Notes: generated by a model from the letters alone, not told the origin. A stretch of 64,000 nucleotides of DNA from Yoonia maricola (GCF_002797915.1 NZ_PGTY01000001.1:1116001-1180000), one strand, 5' to 3'; counted from the first letter of the stretch, positions 1-9,864 are shown. Numbers and translations are program-made.

Positions 1-258
1 GATCCACAGCATCCCTACACCCGCGCCTTATTGAAGACGATCCCGACCATTCAGGGTGAGCGTGCGGCCCGGTTGACCATCATCGAAGGGCAGCCACCGA
101 TTATGGCCGGTGCGCCGACATCCTGTCCGTTCCGCGACCGTTGCGATGTGGCGTTTGATCGCTGCGCTGTTGAGAACCCGCCACGCTATGATTTGGGCGA
201 TGGGCATGATGCGGCCTGTTTCTATGATGTGCGCACGAGGGGACCCCGCGATGCTTGA
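1..258 (+). CDS. Peptide ABC transporter ATP-binding protein, C-terminal fragment (DppD-like)
   Basis: The frame is open from the first base of the window and ends at TGA, so only the last ~85 residues are seen. It reads [20 protein letters not shown] at the start, the typical opening of the oligopeptide/dipeptide ATPase C-terminal extension. A cysteine cluster [14 protein letters not shown] follows, as in DppD/OppD proteins, where it may hold an Fe-S or metal site. No Walker motifs are visible because they lie upstream of the window. The stop overlaps the next ATPase gene by 8 bases (ATGCTTGA), so the two are translationally coupled. The role is inferred from family: one of two nucleotide-binding subunits of the peptide importer encoded downstream. 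Confidence 0.85.
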   Translation, partial: DPQHPYTRALLKTIPTIQGERAARLTIIEGQPPIMAGAPTSCPFRDRCDVAFDRCAVENPPRYDLGDGHDAACFYDVRTRGPRDA

Positions 259-1258
259 TGACGGCAAAAAACCCCTCGTTTCGGTCAAAGACCTTAAGAT
301 GCATTTCCCGATCCATGCCGGGCTTTTGCGCCGCCGCGTGAGTGAGGTGAAAGCGGTTGATGGTGTCAGCTTTGACGTTTTCGAGGGCGAGACCTTGGGT
401 CTGGTCGGCGAGTCCGGTTGCGGAAAGTCCACTTGTGGCCGTGCGGTACTGCGCCTTTATGATATCACCTCAGGCTCGATTCAGATTGATGATCGCGAGA
501 TTGGTGCAACCCCGCAGCCTGATCTGCGCGAAATGCGCCCGACCATGCAGATGGTATTTCAAGACCCGCAAGCATCGCTGAACCCGCGCATGACGGTCGA
601 AGACATCATCAAGGAACCACTGGACGAGCACACAACCGGAACTGACGCAGAAAAGCGCAAGAAGGTCAGCGAGCTGATGGACGCCGTTGGCTTGAACCGC
701 AAGTTTGCAAAACGATACCCGCACGCGTTCTCTGGTGGCCAGCGACAACGGATCGGAATTGCCCGTGCATTAGCCTTGAATCCCAAGTTCATCGTCTGCG
801 ATGAGCCGATTGCGGCGCTGGATGTGTCCATTCAGGCGCAAGTCGTGAACCTGCTGGAAGACCTGCAAGAGCAGTTTGGTCTCACGTATCTCTTTATCAG
901 CCACGATCTGTCCATGGTGCGCCATATCGCAACGCGCGTAGCGGTGATGTATCTGGGCAAGATCGTTGAACTGGCCCCGCGTGAAGGCCTGTATGCCGAC
1001 CCACTGCACCCTTACACCAAGGCGTTGCTGTCTGCCGTGCCTGAACCGGACCCCAGCCTTGCCCGCACAACCGAGCGGATCATCCTCAAAGGTGATGTCC
1101 CCTCGCCCTCGAACCCGCCAGAGGGCTGTAATTTCTGCACCCGCTGCCCGTCTGTGATGGACATCTGCAAGCGCGTGGAGCCCGACTATCGTGAAGTACA
1201 ACCCGGCCGGTTTACCGCCTGCCATCTGTACAACGATGCAAATGACACTGCCGAATAA
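251..1258 (+). CDS. Peptide ABC transporter ATP-binding protein (DppF-like)
   Basis: A 335-aa ATPase energising import of short peptides or a similar solute at the cytoplasmic face. Walker [10 protein letters not shown] is at residues ~53-61, the signature [14 protein letters not shown] near 161, and Walker B VCDEP near 181. The C-terminus carries the cysteine cluster [14 protein letters not shown] of the Opp/Dpp ATPase extension. The frame is open further upstream, to an ATG at 110, but that would run through the preceding gene. ATG 251, in an 8-base overlap with its partner ATPase, gives the usual family length. It is followed by the binding protein and two permeases, so a complete five-gene importer is implied. 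The substrate cannot be read from the sequence. Confidence 0.92.
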   Translation: MLDDGKKPLVSVKDLKMHFPIHAGLLRRRVSEVKAVDGVSFDVFEGETLGLVGESGCGKSTCGRAVLRLYDITSGSIQIDDREIGATPQPDLREMRPTMQMVFQDPQASLNPRMTVEDIIKEPLDEHTTGTDAEKRKKVSELMDAVGLNRKFAKRYPHAFSGGQRQRIGIARALALNPKFIVCDEPIAALDVSIQAQVVNLLEDLQEQFGLTYLFISHDLSMVRHIATRVAVMYLGKIVELAPREGLYADPLHPYTKALLSAVPEPDPSLARTTERIILKGDVPSPSNPPEGCNFCTRCPSVMDICKRVEPDYREVQPGRFTACHLYNDANDTAE

Positions 1259-1319
1259 CGGCAGGTCCTGAGGCCCAAAAAAGAGCAAACAACATGACGA
1301 CCAACAAGGAGAAGACAAC

Positions 1320-3041
1320 ATGAAACTCAAAACAGCCCTGATGGGCGCTGTTGCGACAGCCTGTATGGCGCAAATGGCCTATGCCGATGCGCATGAAGGT
1401 GAACGCGGCCGCGATGGCGAACTGCGCATTATCTATTGGCAGGCGCCGTCGATCATGAACCCCTATCTGTCGGGGGGTACAAAAGAACTCGAGGCTGCCA
1501 GCCTCGTGATTGAACCGCTCGCTCGGTATGACACTGACGGCAATCTGGTGGCTTGGTTGGCCGAAGAAGTGCCAACAGTTGCAAACGGCGGCGTTTCCGA
1601 AGACCTGACCTCGATCACATGGGTTTTGAAAGAAGGACTGTTGTGGTCTGACGGCACACCGGTAACATCCACAGATGTCAAATTTTCGTGGGAATACTGC
1701 ACAGCCGAAGGCGGTGGATGCGCTCAATCCGAAAAATATCTTGATGTCGAAAGTGTAGATACCCCTGACGACCGTACCGTTGTCGTCAACTTCAGCGTCG
1801 CCAAGCCTTTCCCATATGGTCCGTTCGTCGGCGCACAAGCCCCTATCATCCAGGCGGCGCAGTTTGCAGACTGCCTTGGCCCACGCGCCCCGGAATGCAC
1901 CGAGCAGAACTTTAACCCAATCGGCACCGGCCCGTTTGTTGTGACAGAGTTCCGTACAAATGATGTGATCACGCTGGCCGCAAACGAAAACTACCGTGAG
2001 GAAGGCAAGCCCGCCTTTGCAACAGTCACCTTCAAAGGTGGCGGTGATGCAGCCGCAGCAGGCCGTGCTGTGCATGAAACGGGCGAATATGACTATGCTT
2101 GGAACCTGCAACTGGCACCTGATGTGCTGAGCGGCATGGCCGAGGCTGGTCTGGGCGAAAATGTCGTGTCCTTCGGGACCTCGGTTGAGCGTATTTTGAT
2201 GAACATGACCAATGTTGACCCCGCTTTGGGTGACCAGCGCGGCGTGATCGGAAACCCACACCCCTTCCTGACAGACAAATCCGTGCGTCAAGCCATGTCC
2301 ATGGCCATCGACCGCGCTTTGCTGACAGAAATCGGCTATGGTGACTTTGGCCGTCTGACCTGCAACGTGCTTCCCGCACCTGCAATCTACAACTCAGACG
2401 CCAACGATGCCTGCCTGACGCAAGATCTTGAAGGCGCCAAGGCCCTTCTTGATGAAGCGGGCTGGGCCGTTGGTGGTGACGGTGTGCGCGAAAAAGACGG
2501 TGTGCGTCTGTCAGTGCTGTACCAGACCTCGACCAACGCTGTGCGCCAGGACTATCAGGCGCTGATCAAGGAATGGTGGGAAGAGATCGGTGTCGAAACC
2601 GAATTGCGCAACATCGATGCGTCGGTGTTCTTTGGGTCGGACCCCGGTTCACCTGATACGTTCCAAAAGTTCTTTGCCGATGTCGAAATGTTCACCAACA
2701 ACTTCGATGGCACAGACCCAGAGGCTTACATGGCAGGTTGGACCTGCGATCAGGCACCGCAGCCAGAAAACCAGTGGCAGGGCAACAACATGCCACGCTT
2801 CTGCTCTGAAGAATATGACGCGTTGCGCGCTGAAATGGCGGTCACCGGTGATATCGACGAACGTGCCCGCATTGCCAAAGCGATGAACGATATTCTGATG
2901 CAAGAATATATCATCCTGCCGCTGACGCACCGTGGCCGTAATTCTGCCCATGCCAAAACACTTGGCGGCGTTCAGTTGAACGTTTGGGACAGTGAGCTGT
3001 GGAACGCCGCTGACTGGTACCGGACCGGCGATAACCGTTAA
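1320..3041 (+). CDS. Family 5 (peptide-type) extracellular solute-binding protein
   Basis: A 573-aa periplasmic binding protein. Residues 1-22 form a Sec signal peptide (MKLKTALMGA, hydrophobic core, AYADA cleavage region). The mature part shows the SBP_bac_5 layout: an early IIYWQAPSIMNPYLSGG segment, then LVIEPLARYDTDGNLVAWLA, a WVLKEGLLWSDGTPVTSTDV segment, and a C-terminal ILPLTHRGRNSAH region. A strong AAGGAG ribosome site precedes ATG 1320. Several cysteines in the mature protein suggest disulfides in the periplasm. It lies between the ATPases and the permeases, and a double hairpin follows its stop, which would help to over-express the binder relative to the membrane subunits. Peptide is the default family substrate; other solutes (oligosaccharides, opines) are possible. 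Confidence 0.9.
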   Translation: MKLKTALMGAVATACMAQMAYADAHEGERGRDGELRIIYWQAPSIMNPYLSGGTKELEAASLVIEPLARYDTDGNLVAWLAEEVPTVANGGVSEDLTSITWVLKEGLLWSDGTPVTSTDVKFSWEYCTAEGGGCAQSEKYLDVESVDTPDDRTVVVNFSVAKPFPYGPFVGAQAPIIQAAQFADCLGPRAPECTEQNFNPIGTGPFVVTEFRTNDVITLAANENYREEGKPAFATVTFKGGGDAAAAGRAVHETGEYDYAWNLQLAPDVLSGMAEAGLGENVVSFGTSVERILMNMTNVDPALGDQRGVIGNPHPFLTDKSVRQAMSMAIDRALLTEIGYGDFGRLTCNVLPAPAIYNSDANDACLTQDLEGAKALLDEAGWAVGGDGVREKDGVRLSVLYQTSTNAVRQDYQALIKEWWEEIGVETELRNIDASVFFGSDPGSPDTFQKFFADVEMFTNNFDGTDPEAYMAGWTCDQAPQPENQWQGNNMPRFCSEEYDALRAEMAVTGDIDERARIAKAMNDILMQEYIILPLTHRGRNSAHAKTLGGVQLNVWDSELWNAADWYRTGDNR

Positions 3042-3047
3042 GTCCAA

Positions 3048-3103
3048 GTCGGGGTGAACCCCGACCTACACAACCCGTAAGGCGGGGTTCTTCCCCGCCT
3101 TAC
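3048..3103 (+). promoter_or_regulatory. Two adjacent perfect RNA hairpins between binding protein and permease
   Basis: The first hairpin (3048-3065) has a 7-bp stem GTCGGGG/CCCCGAC around TGAA. The second (3077-3103) has an 11-bp stem GTAAGGCGGGG/CCCCGCCTTAC around TTCTT. No T-run follows, so a full terminator is unlikely. The position just after a binding-protein stop and before the permease gene fits an mRNA 3' stabiliser or partial attenuator that sets the binder-to-permease ratio. Confidence 0.75.
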
Positions 3104-3141
3104 AGCCACCTTCCGAAAACCATAACCCAAGGCGTTCTCTC

Positions 3142-4149
3142 ATGCTCAACTACACCATCCGTAGATTGGTCCTGTCGGTTCCGACGCTTTTGTTTATTGC
3201 TTTCGTTATATTCATGCTTCTGGAACTCGCCCCCGGTGACCCAATGGCCAGCATGCCACTGACAATTCCACCCGAGGTCCGCCAGCAAATGCGTGAGGCG
3301 CTTGGGCTGGGGGAACCTTGGTGGGTGCGCTTTCCGCTTTGGCTGAAGCAGTTCTTTATTGTTGAGCCTCAGTATTGGATCGACAACGCATTTGGCACCA
3401 ATTTTGCCGATGGCGCACAGCGCATCATTAGCTTCCAGTCCCGTAGCCCCGTGTTTGACACCATCGCAGAGCGGATGCCTCAGACCCTTTGGGTGGTCGG
3501 CATGTCTTATGTGGTTGGCGTGGCCATCGCCCTGCCTATCGGGATTATCAGTGCTTACAAGCAGTATTCGGTCTTTGATCAGGCGGGCACCTTTGTCAGC
3601 ATGATCGGCTTTTCGGTGCCGCCCTTCTTCTCGGGCGTTCTGGTGATCGTTATTTTCTCGGTCCAACTGGGCTGGTTGCCGTCGATCTATGATACCACCC
3701 ATAGGGTGGTTGATTGGAATACATTCAAGTTTCAGCTGCAGCAGATGATCATGCCCGTCATGGTGCTGGCCTTGCAGACCACAGCGCAGGTCAGCCGCTA
3801 TATGCGTGCCTCAATGCTCGATAATCTTGGCCAAGACTATGTCCGCACCGCGCGGGCCAAGGGTATGTCAGAAAGCGTTGTGGTCATGCGCCACGTGCTG
3901 CGCAACTCCATGATCCCCGTCGTGACTGTCATCGCCTTGGGTATTCCGTCGATCTTTGGGGGTGCGATCATCACCGAGCAGGTGTTCAAGGTGAACGGCC
4001 TTGGGCAGTTGCTGATTATCGCGCTGCAAGGCTCTGATATTCCAATGGTCATGACGATAACCTTCCTTTTGGCGGTGCTGATCGTGATGATGAACCTGAT
4101 TGCCGATATTCTCTACGGCGTCCTTGACCCGAGGATCCGCTATGACTGA
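3142..4149 (+). CDS. Peptide ABC transporter permease (DppB-like)
   Basis: A 335-aa inner-membrane permease of the BPD_transp_1 family. It opens with MLNYTIRRLVLSVPTLLFIAFV, the typical first transmembrane helix of DppB/OppB, followed by LAPGDP. The large periplasmic segment is followed by several hydrophobic helices. The cytoplasmic EAA-type coupling loop is visible as GQDYVRTARAKGMSESVVVMR near residues 232-252. The C-terminus DPRIRYD is typical of the subfamily. The stop overlaps the start of the second permease by 8 bases, so the pair should be made in equal amounts and form the heterodimeric channel. Confidence 0.92.
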   Translation: MLNYTIRRLVLSVPTLLFIAFVIFMLLELAPGDPMASMPLTIPPEVRQQMREALGLGEPWWVRFPLWLKQFFIVEPQYWIDNAFGTNFADGAQRIISFQSRSPVFDTIAERMPQTLWVVGMSYVVGVAIALPIGIISAYKQYSVFDQAGTFVSMIGFSVPPFFSGVLVIVIFSVQLGWLPSIYDTTHRVVDWNTFKFQLQQMIMPVMVLALQTTAQVSRYMRASMLDNLGQDYVRTARAKGMSESVVVMRHVLRNSMIPVVTVIALGIPSIFGGAIITEQVFKVNGLGQLLIIALQGSDIPMVMTITFLLAVLIVMMNLIADILYGVLDPRIRYD

Positions 4150-5128
4150 TATTTCAGCCCAAGTGCAGCCCGTCGACCACGTCGACCCCAACGCCCCTTT
4201 CGAGCCCGAAGAGAAGGCGCGCAACCAGTGGCTGGACGTTTGGGATCAGTTCCGCTCGCATAAAGGTGCCATGGCAGGGCTGATCTTTTTGATCTTCATC
4301 ACAATGTTTTGCGCCTTCGGCCCGTTCGTTTGGGATGTGGACCCCGGCAAGCTGGATATCCGCAACAAGGACGTGCGCCCGATTTACGTGGCGATCTGGG
4401 ATGGCGACGCGAAAACCAGCTGGGCGCGGCCTATGGGGACCGACCATCTGGGCCGCGATATCATGGCCAATATCATGCAAGGCGGACGCATTTCGCTGGC
4501 CGTGGGTTGGACGGCGATGATCCTGGCGATCTTGATTGGCACGCTGGTAGGCGTGTTGGCCGGCTATTTCAAACGGCTGGACTGGGGCCTGATGCGCTTT
4601 ACCGATCTGGTGCTGTCGCTGCCCCTGCTGCCGCTTCTTCTGGTGATGATGCTCTTGTTCCGCGATCCTTTACGGGCCGCTTTCGGGCCTGAGAACGGGA
4701 TCTTTCTGCTGATTGTCTTTGGTATTGGCATTACATCATGGATGCAGACCGCGCGGATTGTGCGCGGCGACGTGATGGCTTTGAAAGAGCGGGAGTTCGT
4801 GCTGGCCGCGCGCTCTATCGGGACCCCACCGCGCCGGATGATTACGCGGCATATTCTGCCTAATGTGCTGTCGCCGATCATGGTGTCGGCCACGTTGGGA
4901 CTGGCAACCGCGATCATCACGGAAAGCGCGTTGTCCTTCCTTGGTCTGGGTTTCCCGTCGGACTTCCCCACATGGGGCAAGATCCTGTTTGATAGCGTAG
5001 ACCGGATGACCGCCTTTCCCGAGCGTGTGCTATGGCCCGGTCTGGCGATTTCGCTGACCGTGCTGGCTGTGAATTACATCGGCGACGGGTTGCGCGACGC
5101 GCTTGATCCAAGGATCAGAGGGCTTTAG
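4142..5128 (+). CDS. Peptide ABC transporter permease (DppC-like)
   Basis: A 328-aa partner permease. The N-terminal cytoplasmic segment is followed by a first helix (GAMAGLIFLIFITMFCAFGP), then the conserved MGTDHLGRDI motif seen in almost all DppC/OppC proteins. The EAA loop reads LKEREFVLAARSIGTPPRRM. It ends DPRIRGL, as expected. An in-frame ATG at 4100 exists, but ATG 4142 sits in the coupled overlap with the upstream permease and gives the family length. This is the last gene of the importer operon; a long imperfect inverted repeat follows at 5212-5253. Confidence 0.92.
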   Translation: MTDISAQVQPVDHVDPNAPFEPEEKARNQWLDVWDQFRSHKGAMAGLIFLIFITMFCAFGPFVWDVDPGKLDIRNKDVRPIYVAIWDGDAKTSWARPMGTDHLGRDIMANIMQGGRISLAVGWTAMILAILIGTLVGVLAGYFKRLDWGLMRFTDLVLSLPLLPLLLVMMLLFRDPLRAAFGPENGIFLLIVFGIGITSWMQTARIVRGDVMALKEREFVLAARSIGTPPRRMITRHILPNVLSPIMVSATLGLATAIITESALSFLGLGFPSDFPTWGKILFDSVDRMTAFPERVLWPGLAISLTVLAVNYIGDGLRDALDPRIRGL

Positions 5129-5211
5129 CATCTCGGCTGCACCTTGCTACTTCTGTGTCTTCGCGAAACAACCGCCCTGCCCGATCGGTTTGCCGTTCCA
5201 GCGCAATGATG

Positions 5212-5253
5212 CTTATGCGATGGATCCGCCTATGTGCGGACCCACGCCATAAG
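5212..5253. terminator. Probable bidirectional terminator (long imperfect inverted repeat)
   Basis: CTTATG at 5212 pairs with CATAAG at 5253, and TGG and CCGC inside pair with GCGG and CCA, around a short CTATGT loop. It sits between the end of the peptide importer operon and the stop of a convergent methyltransferase gene, which is where a shared terminator is expected. There is no clear T-run. Confidence 0.5.
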
Positions 5254-5255
5254 TA

Positions 5256-6005
5256 TCACTTCCGGGCCGCTTCCCACCGCACGACATAATCGCTTTGAAG
5301 AACCCTGCTTTTGGGCTCAACAGGATCTTTCGATTTACGCACCGCGAAGTTCATGATCACTGGCATACCACGCGGCAAAGCCCCCTTTAGCTTGGGCCGC
5401 TTTCCGGTGACAAGCGGGTTGGTTATCGCCACAACACGACGCGCCGCCCGCGGTCTGATTGGTTGGAAAACGCAGTGTAATACCTCGTAACCCATGCTCT
5501 GCGCCCAAAAGCCAAAAACGATTTCGGGGCTGATCTGATAAAACCCGTGCGCCACCCAGTTGTTCGCTGGTGCATGAGATATGAATACGCCACCCGGTCG
5601 TAGCATTTTGTCAATGTTGCGATAGGCCGTGGGCAAATCAAAAACATGCTCACATGTGCCGCCATCGAAGATAACGTCAAAGCGGTTTTCAAGTTCGGAT
5701 GGGAGCGTGCCACCAAGATCCTGAACGATTGACGCCTTCTCGAAATCGGAAAAATCCAAGGAATCAACGCTGCTAAATCCCAAGGTTTCAAAGAAACGCT
5801 CCGAATAGCGATCGTCAGGGTTTTTGAGGTCTTCTGCATCGATGTTGGGTAGATATTTGGCAAGGGTCTCATCAAAGACTTCTGCCCCTGCACCTCTGCC
5901 GCGGCCCTTCCAACTTTGGCGCCCCAACATAAGGAACGCACCACCCAAATCGTTATCCTTCACGGTTTCAATCAGGCGTGCGCCAAGAATATCAGGAATA
6001 GCCAA
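5256..6005 (-). CDS. Class I SAM-dependent methyltransferase-like protein
   Basis: A 249-aa soluble protein. The central segment FDVIFDGGTCEHVFDLPTAY, followed by NIDKMLRPGGVFISHAP, matches the strand-4/strand-5 region of class I methyltransferases (acidic residue, then LRPGG). A clear glycine-rich SAM motif I is not obvious in the N-terminal half, so cofactor binding is uncertain and the protein could be a divergent or surface-polysaccharide-related member of the fold. It follows pntB on the same strand with a 115-base gap, and its stop abuts the shared terminator. Substrate unknown. Confidence 0.6.
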   Translation of the reverse strand: MAIPDILGARLIETVKDNDLGGAFLMLGRQSWKGRGRGAGAEVFDETLAKYLPNIDAEDLKNPDDRYSERFFETLGFSSVDSLDFSDFEKASIVQDLGGTLPSELENRFDVIFDGGTCEHVFDLPTAYRNIDKMLRPGGVFISHAPANNWVAHGFYQISPEIVFGFWAQSMGYEVLHCVFQPIRPRAARRVVAITNPLVTGKRPKLKGALPRGMPVIMNFAVRKSKDPVEPKSRVLQSDYVVRWEAARK

Positions 6006-6120
6006 GTGAGGTCCAATCTGGATGAGACGTTTTGATCAACAACACGTAGCAAAAGCAGTCAGCTGTGGCCATGCCCCGCGCGGCGTTGTCTTGCTATGAC
6101 GCGCGGGGGTGTTAATCGTT

Positions 6121-7638
6121 CTAGTCGATCTTCGGCAGCAGCGCATCCAATGATGCTTTTGCATCGCCATAGAACATCCGCGTGTTGTCCTTGAAGAACA
6201 GTGGGTTCTCGATACCGGAATACCCGGTTCCCTGCCCCCGCTTGGACACGAACACCTGCTTGGCTTTCCAGCATTCCAATACCGGCATCCCCGCAATCGG
6301 GCTGTTCGGATCGTCCTGTGCCGCGGGGTTTACGATATCATTGGACCCGATCACGATAGCAACGTCCGTGTCCGGGAAGTCATCATTGATCTCGTCCATC
6401 TCCATCACGATGTCATAAGGCACCTTCGCTTCGGCCAGCAGTACGTTCATGTGCCCCGGCAGACGCCCGGCGACCGGGTGGATCGCAAAGCGCACGTTCT
6501 TGCCTTTGGCGCGCAGTTTGCGCACCAGTTCAGACACGGCCTGCTGCGCCTGTGCCACGGCCATGCCGTAGCCTGGGATGATGATGACGCTGTCAGCTTC
6601 GTTCAGCGCTGTGGCAACACCGTCGGCATCAATCGCGACCTGTTCGCCTTCAACCGCCATCTGTTCACCGGCAGGGCCGCCAAAGCCGCCCAAAATGACC
6701 GACACGAAAGACCGGTTCATCGCCTTACACATGATATAAGACAGGATCGCACCGGATGAACCGACAAGCGCACCGACCACGATCAACAGATCATTGCCGA
6801 GGCTGAAACCAATGGCCGCTGCCGCCCAGCCGGAATAGCTGTTCAGCATGGACACAACGACAGGCATATCCGCGCCGCCGATGCCCATGATCAGGTGATA
6901 GCCGATAAACAGGCCAGCCAATGTCAGCAGGACCAATGCCCAAGAGCCAGAGCCGCCCATGTACATGATCAGCAAGATCACAGAGAGCGCAGCGGCACCC
7001 GCGTTCAGGAAGTGCCCACCGGGCAGCTTGTTTGCACCTGTGTCGACCTTAAACGGCAGCAGGCTAGAGTTACCCGCAAGCTTGGCATAGGCGATCACAG
7101 AGCCAGTGAATGTCACCGCACCAATCCAGATACCCAAGACCAGCTCAACCCGCAGGATGCTAATCTCAACACTGGATTTCTTGGCGATCAATTGGCCAAA
7201 GGCGCTGAGGCCATCATAAGCCTCTTTCGGCAATCCGATTGCAGTGATCCCATCAGGGCCAACTGCACCCAGCACTTGGCCATTCGCCTCGTACAACGAC
7301 GCCATGTTGTTGATCATGATATCGGCGTTGAATCCCACAAAGACCGCTGCCAGACCCACCATTGAGTGCATGATAGCAACCAGTTCGGGCATCTGCGTCA
7401 TCTCGACCTTCGTGGCCAGTTGATAGCCAACAGCACCGCCCAGACCAATCAATATAACTGACAACAGCCCCAGACCGGCACCCGGCCCGACAAGTGTCGC
7501 AAAGACGGCCAGCGCCATGCCTGCGATCCCGTACCAGACGGCCCGCTTTGCGCTTTCCTGACCGGACAGACCGCCCAGCGATAGAATGAAAAGAACACCT
7601 GCGACCACATAGGCCGCGATTGTGAATGCGTTATCCAT
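6121..7638 (-). CDS. pntB: NAD(P) transhydrogenase subunit beta
   Basis: A 505-aa membrane subunit of the proton-translocating transhydrogenase, which drives hydride transfer from NADH to NADP+ using the proton gradient. The N-terminal ~300 residues are strongly hydrophobic (about nine helices). The C-terminal domain III binds NADP(H), with [18 protein letters not shown] and later [15 protein letters not shown] and [14 protein letters not shown] motifs. It is slightly longer than the enterobacterial subunit (about 460 aa). It lies 12 bases downstream of pntA in the same operon. Role: NADPH supply in the inner membrane. Confidence 0.97.
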   Translation of the reverse strand: MDNAFTIAAYVVAGVLFILSLGGLSGQESAKRAVWYGIAGMALAVFATLVGPGAGLGLLSVILIGLGGAVGYQLATKVEMTQMPELVAIMHSMVGLAAVFVGFNADIMINNMASLYEANGQVLGAVGPDGITAIGLPKEAYDGLSAFGQLIAKKSSVEISILRVELVLGIWIGAVTFTGSVIAYAKLAGNSSLLPFKVDTGANKLPGGHFLNAGAAALSVILLIMYMGGSGSWALVLLTLAGLFIGYHLIMGIGGADMPVVVSMLNSYSGWAAAAIGFSLGNDLLIVVGALVGSSGAILSYIMCKAMNRSFVSVILGGFGGPAGEQMAVEGEQVAIDADGVATALNEADSVIIIPGYGMAVAQAQQAVSELVRKLRAKGKNVRFAIHPVAGRLPGHMNVLLAEAKVPYDIVMEMDEINDDFPDTDVAIVIGSNDIVNPAAQDDPNSPIAGMPVLECWKAKQVFVSKRGQGTGYSGIENPLFFKDNTRMFYGDAKASLDALLPKID

Positions 7639-7650
7639 TGCCCTGCCCCT

Positions 7651-9231
7651 TTAAGACTTTTGGAACATGGCGAGCATACGCCGTGTCACGAGGAAGCCAC
7701 CGAAGATGTTGATCGCCGCCATGAAGATACCGAGTGCTGCAAGCAGCGTGATCAGCGCACTGCTTGATCCGATCTGGATCAATGCGCCCAGAATGATGAT
7801 CGATGAGATCGCGTTTGTCACAGCCATCAGCGGTGTGTGTAGCGAATGCGCCACGTTCCAGATCACCTGGAAGCCGATGAAGACGGACAGAACGAAGACG
7901 ATAAAGTGCTGCATGAAGCTGGCTGGCATGCCGGGAATGAGCCCGATGCCAAGGATCAGTGCAGCACCAGCGGCCAGAAGACCCACTTGTGTCTTGGTCT
8001 CTTTTTGGAAGGCGGCCACTTCGGCTGCGCGTTTTTCTTCCGCTGTCAGCTCTTTTGGCGCTTCTTTCTTGGGCGCTGCCGCAATCGCGGCCACTTTGGG
8101 TGGTGGCGGCGGGAAGGTAATCTCGCCTTTGTGGGTCGCAGTTGCCCCACGGATGACATCGTCTTCCATGTTGTGGTTTGGCATACCGTCCTTTTCAGGC
8201 GTCAGGTCCGTCATCATGTGACGAATGTTTGTCGCATAAAGGGTCGAAGACTGTGCGGCCATCCGGCTGGGGAAGTCAGTATAGCCGATGATGGTCACAC
8301 CATTATCGGTGACGATCTTTTCGTCCATCACGGTCAGTTTGCAGTTACCGCCACGTTCCGCCGCAAGGTCCACGATGACCGAACCGGGCTTCATGCTGTC
8401 GACCATGTCCTTGGTCCACAGTTCCGGCGCATCACGGCCCGGGATCAGGGCTGTGGTGATTACGATGTCGATGTCAGGTGCGATTTCACGAAACTTGGCC
8501 AACTGTGCAGCCGCAAATTCCGGCGAGGACACAGCGGCATAACCACCTGTAGCAGAGCCGTCCTGCTGTTCTTCTTCGAAATCAAGGAAGACGAACTCGG
8601 CCCCCATTGATTCAACCTGCTCTGCCACTTCGGGGCGCACGTCGAAAGCGTATGTGATGGCACCCAGCGATGTCGCCGTCCCGATGGCAGCAAGACCTGC
8701 CACACCCGCACCAACAACCAGCACCTTAGCAGGCGGTACTTTACCGGCGGCTGTGACCTGACCGGTGAAGAAGCGACCGAAGTTGTTACCGGCTTCAATA
8801 ACAGCACGGTAACCTGCGATGTTTGCCATCGACGACAGTGCGTCCATCTTCTGCGCGCGGCTAATCCGCGGCACCATGTCCATGGCGATGACTGTGGCGC
8901 CTTTCTTGTTGGCAGCCTCCATCAGCTTTTCATTTTGTGCCGGATAAAAGAACGAGATCAGGGTTTGCCCTTCACGCAGTTTCTTGGTTTCCGCATCCGA
9001 GGGCGGGCGCACTTTGGCGACGATATCGGCGGCTTTGTAAAGGGCCGTGGCGGTCTTTGCGACCTCAACACCGGCATCCTTGTAAGCCTGATCCGAGAAA
9101 CCAGCCCCTGCACCGGCACCCGTTTCGATCATGCATTCATAGCCGAGTTTTTGCAGATCCTTGGCGGAGGCCGGTGTCATCGCGACCCGGTCTTCGCCTT
9201 CAAATATCTCTTTTGGTGTGCCGATCTTCAC
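7651..9231 (-). CDS. pntA: NAD(P) transhydrogenase subunit alpha (fused form)
   Basis: A 526-aa protein. It carries the soluble NAD(H)-binding domain I (MKIGTPKEIFEGEDRVAMTP start; Rossmann motif VLVVGAGVAGLAAIG near residue 172) and a C-terminal membrane part with about four helices, joined by an alanine/proline/lysine-rich linker near residues 385-415. The fused form contrasts with the split PntAA/PntAB of Rhodospirillum. The frame is open up to 9270, but GTG 9231, with GGGGGA upstream, starts exactly at the conserved KIGTPKE. A 17-bp palindrome lies about 80 bases upstream. It forms the transhydrogenase with pntB. Confidence 0.95.
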   Translation of the reverse strand: MKIGTPKEIFEGEDRVAMTPASAKDLQKLGYECMIETGAGAGAGFSDQAYKDAGVEVAKTATALYKAADIVAKVRPPSDAETKKLREGQTLISFFYPAQNEKLMEAANKKGATVIAMDMVPRISRAQKMDALSSMANIAGYRAVIEAGNNFGRFFTGQVTAAGKVPPAKVLVVGAGVAGLAAIGTATSLGAITYAFDVRPEVAEQVESMGAEFVFLDFEEEQQDGSATGGYAAVSSPEFAAAQLAKFREIAPDIDIVITTALIPGRDAPELWTKDMVDSMKPGSVIVDLAAERGGNCKLTVMDEKIVTDNGVTIIGYTDFPSRMAAQSSTLYATNIRHMMTDLTPEKDGMPNHNMEDDVIRGATATHKGEITFPPPPPKVAAIAAAPKKEAPKELTAEEKRAAEVAAFQKETKTQVGLLAAGAALILGIGLIPGMPASFMQHFIVFVLSVFIGFQVIWNVAHSLHTPLMAVTNAISSIIILGALIQIGSSSALITLLAALGIFMAAINIFGGFLVTRRMLAMFQKS

Positions 9232-9308
9232 GGACCATCCCCCATATCTGTTCTCGCAGTGCAGATGCACTATAGCGCGTAAGAATATTTCGCAAGGGAC
9301 TGGCGGCT

Positions 9309-9325
9309 ATGACATTTAATGTCAT
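9309..9325. promoter_or_regulatory. 17-bp perfect palindrome upstream of pntA
   Basis: ATGACATTTAATGTCAT has 8-bp arms around a single T. It lies 78 bases upstream of the pntA GTG, between pntA and the end of the next gene. With no loop it cannot be a terminator hairpin, so a dimeric repressor or activator site for the pnt operon is the likely reading. The cognate factor is unknown. Confidence 0.5.
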
Positions 9326-9335
9326 GTGCTAACAG

Positions 9336-9785
9336 TCACACCCAACGTCGCGTCTTTTGACAGTAACGCGCGAACTCGGCACGGAATTTCACCCGCAGGC
9401 GGTTTTCTTCGGGGACAATAAAACGCTGCGTAATCGTAAACATGAAAAGCGGAACCAGCAGCAAGGCGATGGGCGCCTCCCAACGCAAAGCGAGCCCGGC
9501 CAGCACCAGCGTATCGCCCAGATAGATCGGATTGCGGCTGCGCTTGAAAATACCTGAACTCACCAAGTGATCGGCTTCCATATGCGGCACGATGGTGGTG
9601 TGCTGTTTGCGCATCTCGACCGCGGCAAGCAAGATAAGCACCAGCCCGCCGCCGACAAGCAATCCGCCCAACAGATCTGTGGCCGCTCCGCCAATCGCCC
9701 AGCCCATCGGCTGCAACTGCCCGATCCACCACGTCACCATGAGGGCGAACAGCAACCATACAGGCGGTATATCGATCCATTTCAT
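9336..9785 (-). CDS. Isoprenylcysteine carboxyl methyltransferase / phospholipid methyltransferase family protein
   Basis: A 149-aa integral membrane protein with three to four hydrophobic segments. The C-terminal half shows the family pattern: HMEADHLVSSGIFKRSRNPI (R-N-P-I-Y-L-G core), then FIVPEENRLRVKFRAEFARY, corresponding to the conserved RNPxY and E-E-xxL-xxxF-G/E-xY motifs that bind SAM in the ICMT/PEMT fold. The usual size is 150-200 aa. It lies downstream of nothing obvious, is divergent from the SDR gene, and ends 111 bases before pntA starts. The methyl acceptor (lipid or small molecule) cannot be told from sequence. Confidence 0.75.
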   Translation of the reverse strand: MKWIDIPPVWLLFALMVTWWIGQLQPMGWAIGGAATDLLGGLLVGGGLVLILLAAVEMRKQHTTIVPHMEADHLVSSGIFKRSRNPIYLGDTLVLAGLALRWEAPIALLLVPLFMFTITQRFIVPEENRLRVKFRAEFARYCQKTRRWV

Positions 9786-9864
9786 ACCCGTTCTTGTGCC
9801 GCAGCGCTTTGTCCTTGTCCATGCCTTGCTTCCCGCTAGGGTCTGTCACAACGGAGGACAAATC

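Noticed and set aside
1212..2291. 359-aa open frame antisense to the binding-protein gene
   Set aside because: It mirrors the codon pattern of the plus-strand gene, lacks a ribosome site and shows no domain.
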